NCBI RefSeq assembly: GCF_000758685.1 | Contig: NZ_CP009286.1 | Location: forward strand, 3,378,501-3,442,500 | Source of the DNA: Paenibacillus stellifer | Lineage (GTDB): Bacteria > Bacillota > Bacilli > Paenibacillales > Paenibacillaceae | Direction: 5' to 3' | DNA: 64,000 bases | Part shown: in pieces, positions 57,930 through 64,000 of the stretch | How the letters are laid out: each line of letters begins with the position of its first letter | Position numbering within the stretch: the stretch's first letter is position 1 | Made by a program: the position numbers and the translations under genes | Notes under the pieces: model-generated | What the model saw: only the letters and a program-made list of their open reading frames with translations | What the model was told of the DNA's origin: nothing | Database searches by the model: none

Positions 57930-58310
57930 TCAAATGGTTTTGCCGCCGTGGCGGTGCGGTCTTGTCGCATTATACGCCATCTTCTCTTGTATGGCCCGGT
58001 CGAGGTCGATGCCATAGTAGGCGCATGCATCCATCACCCGGATCACCACATCCGCCAGCTCTGACGGGATTCCGCAGGGCTTCCAGGTTTCATCAACCGG
58101 TTCCCGGGAAATGTGACGCTCACCGTCCGTCTTTTTTTCGTACCAGGTGGATTCCGGAGCAGCGCCGTTCCGGTAATCCTCAAGGGCTTCAGATAGCTCG
58201 CTGTGCATAAGGGCGATCACTTCACCGAAGGTGCGTCCGCCTCCATCATACCAGCCCTTGTCCAGCGCAGTTTGATGTACCTGGGCGCTCAGCTCATTCA
58301 TAGTCGGCAT
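57930..58310 (-). CDS. MazG-like nucleotide pyrophosphohydrolase
   Basis: The 126-residue helical protein has the all-alpha NTP pyrophosphohydrolase signature: MHSELSEALEDYR gives the EExxE-type motif and SELADVVIRVMDACA the ExxD-type motif. It would hydrolyse a (d)NTP to the monophosphate, but the substrate cannot be told from sequence. It has an insert with Trp and His residues (about 55-75). Its 3' end faces the comM-like gene; an inverted repeat GAGCATC/GATGCTC (57891-57931) spans the convergent end without a T-run. Confidence 0.85.
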   Translation of the reverse strand: MPTMNELSAQVHQTALDKGWYDGGGRTFGEVIALMHSELSEALEDYRNGAAPESTWYEKKTDGERHISREPVDETWKPCGIPSELADVVIRVMDACAYYGIDLDRAIQEKMAYNATRPHRHGGKTI

Positions 58311-58404
58311 ATTATACGAACTCCTTCTTTACATCATTCGAATCTATCGTTTTACAGCCTATTATTATAGAAGAAAAAAATTCGCGGCATCGTGCAGCAA
58401 CTCT

Positions 58405-58953
58405 TCAATCGCCCTCGTCAGTCCGTTCTTCTGACTGTTTTTCGCCTGAAAACTCGGCAGTTTTCAAGATATCCATCATGTTCTCGAATGAGACCGGACG
58501 GTAATCCCACAGCTCGACACTTACATTGAAATGCTGTATGCCTTCGTATTTCTGGCCATGGATATGACCGTGCACATTGACATAAGGCATGTGACGGTTC
58601 ATATAGAGCGGCTCATGAGTCAGCAGAAAAAAATCCTTATAGATAAGCCCATGCTCACTCACCTCAGCAAAGCCGGCGTCAAGCCACCAGCTCCGGGAAC
58701 GGCCCCGGTCATGATTGCCGAGAATAAGCGTGATTCGCCCGTTCAGTCGCTTAACTATGTTCGCTGTGTCGCTTTTATTCATGAATGAAAAATCCCCTAA
58801 ATGGAACACTTGATCCCCGGCTCCAACCGTTTCATTCCAGGCTGCAATCATGGCCTCATTCATATGTGGCACATCGCGAAAAGGACGGGATTCATAATCC
58901 ATAATCGCCCGGTGCCCGAAATGATGATCAGAAGTAAAGAACACGTTAGCCAC
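58405..58953 (-). CDS. Calcineurin-like metallophosphoesterase
   Basis: It has the full metal-binding motif set of the family: TSDHHFGH, HLGDFSF, LGNHDRG, THEP and VHGHIHG. It has 182 residues from the GTG at 58953, chosen for the GGGGGG Shine-Dalgarno upstream; a GTG at 58968 is possible. It resembles small phage and bacterial phosphoesterases of unknown substrate. It lies next to the MazG-like gene. Confidence 0.88.
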   Translation of the reverse strand: MANVFFTSDHHFGHRAIMDYESRPFRDVPHMNEAMIAAWNETVGAGDQVFHLGDFSFMNKSDTANIVKRLNGRITLILGNHDRGRSRSWWLDAGFAEVSEHGLIYKDFFLLTHEPLYMNRHMPYVNVHGHIHGQKYEGIQHFNVSVELWDYRPVSFENMMDILKTAEFSGEKQSEERTDEGD

Positions 58954-59078
58954 TGCAAAGCCCCCCACTTGAATTTATCTTTGGTTTAGGATGCATACAA
59001 AAAATAAGGAGTCGCCGATCCGCAAGCGCAGCTCGTTGTCAGGCAACGATTTCACTTATCGTATCATACGACATCCTA

Positions 59079-59483
59079 TTAGTGACGTTTATTAAGTCTT
59101 TGACTGCTGTTCGTCCTCATTAGTTCGGAGATAGTAGGTGCGGCCTCATTGTCGACAAGCCACTGTCTCATCAGCTTGATCGCTTCAATTTGCCCTGCAC
59201 CGTTGTCCCGCCAGGTTAACAGCTCGATAACTTGGATGATCAGCATCATCAGACTTGCGTTACTGCTCTGCGACTGATCGGCCCGGATTTTTTGAATGAG
59301 AGCCTCATTCTTCCAGTCTATCAATATTTCTTCGGCAATGGCCGGACGCATCACAGAGAAGGTTTGATGGCAAGTAGTGCAGTTAATGGAAAGAACCGGT
59401 TCGCTGCCGAATACGACCCCGATTTCCTGCCCGCACTGTTGGCAAGCAAACTTCACTTGTATTTCAAAAGGTTGTTGACTCAC
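59079..59483 (-). CDS. Zinc-ribbon protein of unknown function
   Basis: The 134-residue protein has two CxxC pairs near the N-terminus (CQQC at 14-17 and CTTC near 35-38), typical of a zinc ribbon, then a helical part with no recognised domain. The GTG start has GGAGG 8 bases upstream. Neighbours do not reveal a role. Confidence 0.75.
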   Translation of the reverse strand: MSQQPFEIQVKFACQQCGQEIGVVFGSEPVLSINCTTCHQTFSVMRPAIAEEILIDWKNEALIQKIRADQSQSSNASLMMLIIQVIELLTWRDNGAGQIEAIKLMRQWLVDNEAAPTISELMRTNSSQRLNKRH

Positions 59484-59566
59484 TCGGACAGCCTCCTCCC
59501 GGGTGTATTGGAAAGGTTACACTATTGTATACCCATTTCCGATCAAAACTGACCCAAAGCAACAAG

Positions 59567-59653
59567 TTACGGTTCTCTTTTCTGCATGATCTCAAGCTCC
59601 GGCGGGCACTGCCATTCAACCACCATATCAGGCGGATTTGCACTTTTTATCAT
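59567..59653 (-). CDS. Possible 28-codon ORF
   Basis: The frame starts at ATG 59653 and ends at TAA 59569-59567; it lies 15 bases after the YraN stop. The peptide contains two prolines pairs and a WQC. The Shine-Dalgarno is weak. It is reported only because it fills a 184-base gap on the coding strand. Confidence 0.2.
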   Translation of the reverse strand: MIKSANPPDMVVEWQCPPELEIMQKREP

Positions 59654-59667
59654 ATACACAAGCTGCT

Positions 59668-60090
59668 TCAAAAGGCGTCGGGTATATGATGCAGCGAAGC
59701 AATACTCATATCCGGCTTCAGGCGAACGGCGATGACATCGAAAGCAACAGGCTCGTTATCTCTTCGGGTAGTATGCAGAAAGACAGCAGCAGTCCGGCGG
59801 ACCTGATCCCGCTTACGAATATCCACCGCCTCTTCCGGTGTACCGAGAGTCCCTGATCCGCTTCGGCTGCGCACCTCGATAAAGATAAGAACCCCTGCTT
59901 TCATCGCGATGATATCCAGCTCTCCTGTCCGGCATCGCCAGTTTCGTTCCAGCACGCGGTAGCCTTTGGAAGATAAATACAGCACCGCCGCCTCTTCTGC
60001 TGCCTGCCCTTTTTGCCTGCGAGTGCAAGCTTCTCCGGCAGCCCCGTTATGACTATCACCCGATCTTCGGGATGCTTCCTTGCTGCTCAT
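59668..60090 (-). CDS. YraN family endonuclease-like protein (UPF0102)
   Basis: The block GELDIIA followed by IFIEVRSRS is the PD-(D/E)XK-like core of the YraN family, which is related to resolvases; the usual VK at the end reads VR here, as in some members. It has a charged N-terminal extension of about 25 residues before KGQAAEEAA. The 140-residue gene overlaps the ylqH-like gene by 4 bases (ATGA). Confidence 0.9.
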   Translation of the reverse strand: MSSKEASRRSGDSHNGAAGEACTRRQKGQAAEEAAVLYLSSKGYRVLERNWRCRTGELDIIAMKAGVLIFIEVRSRSGSGTLGTPEEAVDIRKRDQVRRTAAVFLHTTRRDNEPVAFDVIAVRLKPDMSIASLHHIPDAF

Positions 60091-60389
60091 TCTCTCTCCC
60101 GATTCTTCGCAGCGGAATCGCTTTGGTATACGTAGCTTAAAATTTCGGCTACGAGTTGATACAATTCCGGAGGGATCTGCTGGTCGAGATCCAGCTTGGA
60201 CAAGACTTCAACGAGAGCGGCATCCTCCTGGACAGTGACGCCGCTTTCTTTGGCCCTCTTCAGGATCTCATCGGCCACATATCCCCTGCCTTTGGCCACG
60301 ACAACCGGTGCATCCGTCTCGCCAGGTGTATATTTCAAGGCAACCGCTTTTTTAAACAGGCTGCGGCTGCGGTCTTCAGGCTCGTTCAT
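60087..60389 (-). CDS. FlhB C-terminal-domain homologue (YlqH-like, EscU/YscU family)
   Basis: The 100-residue soluble protein aligns with the part of FlhB that follows the NPTH cleavage site: AVALKYTPGETDAPVVVAKG against FlhB AVALKYDGSTMEAPQIVAKG, then the conserved VAEILSYVYQ end. The NPTH motif and all membrane segments are absent. It is coupled by 4-base overlaps to the upstream FliK-like gene and the downstream yraN. B. subtilis has ylqG-ylqH in the same style. Function unknown. Confidence 0.9.
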   Translation of the reverse strand: MNEPEDRSRSLFKKAVALKYTPGETDAPVVVAKGRGYVADEILKRAKESGVTVQEDAALVEVLSKLDLDQQIPPELYQLVAEILSYVYQSDSAAKNRERE

Positions 60390-62539
60390 ACCCGGTAATC
60401 CACTCCTCTATAGGAATCGGGAAAATAATCGGAGGGCGTTCCGTGGGCTTTGACCAAAGAGTCTCCATTCTTGACAGGGAGCGGCTCGGCTTTTAGCGAC
60501 GAGAGCTGATAGCCAATACCCTCCACCGCCGTCTGAATCTGGTCACGAGTCGTTTCGAACAAATCCCGTGCCCATGATTCGTCATTATGCAGCTTCAGGC
60601 TTACGATCCGGTCCACCACCTGCACATCCACAAGTGTCCGGCCTATAGCCTTCATATCCAAGTCGAACCAGAGCCGGCAGTTCGATGCATCCAGTTCACC
60701 TTTGCGGCCTCTTCTGGACTGGATATGCACGGAAGCCGTCTCCGTTCCGTCTGGCCCCTTGAGCGGCAGGAATAAGGTAACCTGTGCAAAAGGTGCCGTC
60801 CGGTCCGTGTTCAACAGCAGCTGCTGACCGGTCAGATTCTGTACCAGCTGCCCCGCCGTGTCCTTAAGCGCAGGCGGCAGCACGCCTGAATCCATGGCCT
60901 GAAGCAGCAGTCCCTTCACGGTTTCCGCCGCGCGGGCAGCACCGCCCTGCGCGTCCGCGTCCGCTGCGCCGGCATGCTGCGCGCCGGCACGCACTGCCAG
61001 CTGCTCGTGCTCCGCACCGAGCAGCTTGAGCACCTTGGCCACCCAGGCTCCGCCTTGGGCGGCCTGATCTTGCTGCGGCTGCCCTGCCGCCGCAGCATTC
61101 TGCCCGGCCGCATTCTCCGGCCGGGCCGCTGCCGTCCCCGCCGCGCTCTGCGGCGGGGTGCCGTCTGCGAGCTGCGGAAGCGTGTCCCGCAGCTCGGCCA
61201 GCACGCCCTGCAGCTTCGCCAGCAGGGCTTCGGGCCGCGCGGGCACAGCGCGCGCGGCCTCTTCCCCGGCCGGCCGTGCCTGGCCGGGGGCGGCGTCAGC
61301 CTGCGGGGCAGCGCCGTCCCGCAGGCGTGGGTTCTCGGCCGCCGCAGCGCGGGCGGCCGGCCCCTCTGGCGGCGGATCAGCTGCCGCCGCCGATAAGCTG
61401 GCGGCTTCAGCCGGATTCCCGCCAGCGCCCGCCGCCCTTGCTGCCGCGTTGTTTCTCGCGGCATCCTGGCCCGATCCCTCCTGGATGGGATCGCCCGCTT
61501 GGCCGCCGGTTGGAGCGGCGGCCGATCCGCCTGCAGATGTCTCCGTATCTGCTGGCGGCATGCCGGCAGCTGCTGCGCCGTGTGCCGGCTGCTGCTTCCC
61601 AGCGGTATCCGTCAACCGGGATGCCGCAGTGTTGGAGCCGCTTTCCGCCGGAAGAATATCCGGTTCGGCCAAGCCCGGATTCGGAGTGTTTGGGCTTGCG
61701 GCCTTGCCCTCGGCTCTTCCGGCGCCTTCTCCGGTGTTAGCCTTGTTACCCACCGCAGCATTATCGGTTGCCGAGTCCGTTGAACCGTCTTGAGCCGCTT
61801 GACCAGCCGGATTTCCCGCTCCAGAAGCGATACCCTGTTTGGCTTCCTTAAGAGAAGCTGTTTCAGCTCCTGCGGCAGCTTGTCCGTTCAGCAGCGTCTG
61901 GTTCTGGGCCGTTTGCGGCTTCGCAGCTACGGCCTCGTCCTCCAATTGCCCGATCAATTGCATGACCTGCTCTTCCAAATTGGACAGCAGCTCATGCAGC
62001 GGAGGGCCGAACACGGCCTGTTGAATACCCTTCACACTCTCTGGGGTGACAGGCAGTCCCCTCTTCAGCGAGATCACTGCAGACTCCAACCATTCTTGAA
62101 CCGGTACAGCCGAAGGCTTGGCATCCAGAATCGTTTTAAGCTGGGCAGCACTCTCCTTCGTCAAAGGGAGACCTCCAGACTGCATGGCTTGAACGATTTC
62201 CTTACCGCCTTTCACATCGGTAAGCCCAAGCGTCTCCAGCGCTTCTCCCATTGTAAGCCCAGCGGCAACTGAATTGCCGGATAGATATGGCTTCAGCACC
62301 GGCAGCCCTTCCTCATTGGGAGGAGCCACTTGAAGCGTCATTGCCTGACCTGCTTGAACCGGGGCTTCCAGCTCCGCGCGGACCGGAGTCCCCTGGATCT
62401 GAACCACCGCTTCCTTACCGGAATCGGATACGCTGAGGACGACACCGCGGACGACCTGGCCTTCTTTCAGATCCAGCGCCTTTGCTTCTCCGGGCTTAGT
62501 ATCGCCCAATAGACCGCGAATCAAAGATCCGATATTCAT
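60386..62539 (-). CDS. Large low-complexity protein with FliK-like C-terminal domain (YlqG-like)
   Basis: The 717-residue protein has an N-terminal part with an OB-like beta region (KEGQVVRGVVLSV), a middle of about 300 residues (about 220-530) that is very rich in Ala, Gly, Pro and Gln, and a C-terminal domain. The last resembles the FliK switch domain: WFDLDMKAIGRTLVDVQVVD then a helix-rich ARDLFETTRDQIQTAVEGIG. The middle has very high GC, and plus-strand open frames over it are shadows. It starts 4-base coupled to the FlhB-C-like gene. Confidence 0.8.
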   Translation of the reverse strand: MNIGSLIRGLLGDTKPGEAKALDLKEGQVVRGVVLSVSDSGKEAVVQIQGTPVRAELEAPVQAGQAMTLQVAPPNEEGLPVLKPYLSGNSVAAGLTMGEALETLGLTDVKGGKEIVQAMQSGGLPLTKESAAQLKTILDAKPSAVPVQEWLESAVISLKRGLPVTPESVKGIQQAVFGPPLHELLSNLEEQVMQLIGQLEDEAVAAKPQTAQNQTLLNGQAAAGAETASLKEAKQGIASGAGNPAGQAAQDGSTDSATDNAAVGNKANTGEGAGRAEGKAASPNTPNPGLAEPDILPAESGSNTAASRLTDTAGKQQPAHGAAAAGMPPADTETSAGGSAAAPTGGQAGDPIQEGSGQDAARNNAAARAAGAGGNPAEAASLSAAAADPPPEGPAARAAAAENPRLRDGAAPQADAAPGQARPAGEEAARAVPARPEALLAKLQGVLAELRDTLPQLADGTPPQSAAGTAAARPENAAGQNAAAAGQPQQDQAAQGGAWVAKVLKLLGAEHEQLAVRAGAQHAGAADADAQGGAARAAETVKGLLLQAMDSGVLPPALKDTAGQLVQNLTGQQLLLNTDRTAPFAQVTLFLPLKGPDGTETASVHIQSRRGRKGELDASNCRLWFDLDMKAIGRTLVDVQVVDRIVSLKLHNDESWARDLFETTRDQIQTAVEGIGYQLSSLKAEPLPVKNGDSLVKAHGTPSDYFPDSYRGVDYRV

Positions 62540-62649
62540 TACAGCCTGCCTCCTCTCCCCATTAACTCTCTGATACTAATATCGGCTGAAAGCGTCCGTT
62601 TGGAGAGTCTTGGTATCAGGATTACGTCTGCTCACGATAATAGCGGATT

Positions 62650-63282
62650 TCAGAACAGCATGATCTGCTCTGTCAGAATGTTGCCCAGGAAGCTGCGCCG
62701 ATGCATTGGCGACGGCCCGAATTCGGCGATCCGTTCCCGGTGCAGCTTCGTCGCATATCCTTTATGTATAGCGATCCCGTAATGGGGATATGTCTCTTCC
62801 CACACTCCTTCACACAGCCGGTCGCGGGTCACCTTGGCCACGATCGAGGCTGCTGCGATGGACTGGCTGTTCGCATCACCTTTGATGATCGCCTGCTGCG
62901 GCAGTTCGATGTCGATCTTCTCGGCATCTACCAGCATATAATCCGGCGAGGTTTCAAGCCGCTCAACGGCCAGCTTCATGGCAAGCCTCGATGCCTGCTT
63001 GATGTTGATCTCATCTATAACGGATGCATCCACATGGCCGATCCCAACGGCAACCGCCTGCTCCATAATCAGCTCGAATAACGCATCGCGTTTCTTAGAA
63101 GTCAGCTTCTTCGAATCGTCAACACCGTCTATGATCAGGCCCTCCGGTAAAATCACCGCAGCAGCCACCACATCTCCGAACAAGCAGCCTCTTCCCACCT
63201 CGTCCACACCGGCAATATGCCGATATGAGCTGCACCACACTTCTTTTTCATACTGCAGCATATCCAATTCCATATTCTTCAC
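62650..63282 (-). CDS. rnhB: Ribonuclease HII
   Basis: It removes RNA from RNA-DNA hybrids. The active-site block AGVDEVGRGCLFG gives D27 and E28, with further metal residues in the MLVDAEKI and SIAAASIVAKVTRD regions. It has 210 residues. It lies downstream of rbgA across a terminator, the same neighbourhood as in Bacillus. Confidence 0.96.
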   Translation of the reverse strand: MKNMELDMLQYEKEVWCSSYRHIAGVDEVGRGCLFGDVVAAAVILPEGLIIDGVDDSKKLTSKKRDALFELIMEQAVAVGIGHVDASVIDEINIKQASRLAMKLAVERLETSPDYMLVDAEKIDIELPQQAIIKGDANSQSIAAASIVAKVTRDRLCEGVWEETYPHYGIAIHKGYATKLHRERIAEFGPSPMHRRSFLGNILTEQIMLF

Positions 63283-63405
63283 CCACCGGCCCTTTATTGC
63301 ACTTCCGCGTTATTTGTACAGCTTACCACAGGCCGCGTCCGGCGGCATCCCCCAAATCTCCCGGCTTTCGGTAAAAATTGACCAATCGTCGATTCCGTCC
63401 AACGC

Positions 63406-63440
63406 AAAAAAGAACCGCCGATCTTCATCGGCCGGTTCTT
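63406..63440 (-). terminator. Intrinsic terminator of rbgA
   Basis: On the minus strand AAGAACCG...CGGTTCTT with an inner CCGAT/ATCGG pair forms a long stem around a short loop, and is followed by TTTTTT. It lies 57 bases after the rbgA stop. Confidence 0.85.
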
Positions 63441-63496
63441 CCGGTCTTGTGGGTGTATTAACCCTCCATTTTCTCAAAAATGTTCAGGACACTGTC

Positions 63497-64000
63497 CTAT
63501 TTTCCTGGAGCCTCAAGAGAGAAGCGGCCCAGCTTGCCGGCCCGAAGCTCGTGTAGAAGCGTTCGGGAGGCTTTCTCCAGATCCACTCTGCCTCCGCTGA
63601 CCAGACAACCCCGCTTTCGGCCGATCGCTTCCATTACAGTCACGATTTCATCCGGGTTATCGAGATCCTCAGGAAGCTTCTCTATGCCGTATCGCTCCTT
63701 GAAGCGGTCTCCGTAATCTTGCATCAGAAATTTAATCGCATAGAACGCGATGTCCTCGACATTGAGAATCTCCTCACGGATTGCGCCGGTAATGGCCAAG
63801 CGATACCCAACCATCTGATCTTCAAACTTGGGCCACAAAATACCCGGGGTATCAAGCAGCTCCAGATCGCCCCCGGTTTTGATCCATTGCTGTCCCTTGG
63901 TCACGCCCGGACGGTCTCCCGTCGCTGCGATATTTTTCCCGGCCATCCGGTTGATCAGCGTCGACTTGCCTACATTGGGAATGCCCACTATGAGTGCGCG
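63497..64000 (-). CDS. rbgA: Ribosome biogenesis GTPase RbgA/YlqF (5' part outside window)
   Basis: It is a circularly permuted GTPase needed for assembly of the 50S subunit. The visible 168 codons read from within the P-loop region, [13 protein letters not shown], through [25 protein letters not shown] to the C-terminal helical domain. The N-terminal NKxD part lies beyond position 64000. Confidence 0.95.
   Translation of the reverse strand, partial: RALIVGIPNVGKSTLINRMAGKNIAATGDRPGVTKGQQWIKTGGDLELLDTPGILWPKFEDQMVGYRLAITGAIREEILNVEDIAFYAIKFLMQDYGDRFKERYGIEKLPEDLDNPDEIVTVMEAIGRKRGCLVSGGRVDLEKASRTLLHELRAGKLGRFSLEAPGK

Noticed and set aside
61158..61793. 211-codon plus-strand open frame, Ala/Ser/Pro-rich
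   Set aside because: It is the shadow of the GC-rich low-complexity part of the FliK-like gene.

Overview
The window looks like chromosomal DNA of a motile, low-to-mid GC Gram-positive rod, most likely Paenibacillus or a close relative. The grounds are a Gram-positive type DNA polymerase III (PolC), a Bacillus-style fla/che operon that includes fliY, flhF, flhG, cheC, cheD and sigD, many TTG and GTG starts behind strong AGGAGG-type Shine-Dalgarno sites, and the block order dprA-topA-trmFO-hslV-hslU-flgB and rpsB-tsf-pyrH-frr-uppS-cdsA-dxr-rseP-proS-polC. The genus is inferred from gene order and protein style, not from a search.

Nearly everything is on the minus strand, so transcription runs from high to low coordinates. 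In that direction: rbgA (partial) and rnhB (64000-62650); a pair resembling B. subtilis ylqG-ylqH plus a YraN protein (62539-59668); a zinc-ribbon protein, a metallophosphoesterase and a MazG-like protein (59483-57930). Two genes, a comM/yifB-like ATPase and ohr, are on the plus strand, with ohrR divergent from ohr. Then follow sucC-sucD with a terminator, dprA, a 564-base gap filled largely by degenerate 61-base tandem repeats, topA, trmFO, hslV and hslU.

From 44701 down to about 12948 lies one continuous flagellar/chemotaxis operon: flgB flgC fliE fliF fliG fliH fliI fliJ, a MotE-like gene, fliK flgD, a small flagellar-operon gene, the hook gene, flbD fliL fliM fliY cheY fliO fliP fliQ fliR flhB flhA flhF flhG cheB cheA cheW cheC cheD, a membrane protein, sigD, fapA, a small hydrophilic protein, a SwrB-like protein and an MltG-N-like protein. 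It builds the rod, MS and C rings, export gate, hook and chemotaxis core, and encodes the sigma factor for late flagellar genes. Many junctions overlap by 1-4 bases, which implies translational coupling. A strong hairpin at 12909-12932 ends the operon.

Next, a separate promoter and structured leader precede rpsB-tsf, with an attenuator-like terminator between the two. Pyrimidine, ribosome-recycling, isoprenoid and phospholipid genes (pyrH, frr, uppS, cdsA, dxr), the site-2 protease rseP, an archaeal-type prolyl-tRNA synthetase and polC (cut by the window start) follow.

The most interesting signals are: the hairpin-bearing tandem repeat array directly upstream of topA; a FliK-like/FlhB-C-like gene pair far from the flagellar operon that resembles a stripped-down export specificity switch; the lack of codY and xerC from a locus where Bacillus carries them, with a near-consensus CodY box still present upstream of flgB; hairpins flanking the hook gene; and a cre-like site over the sucCD promoter.
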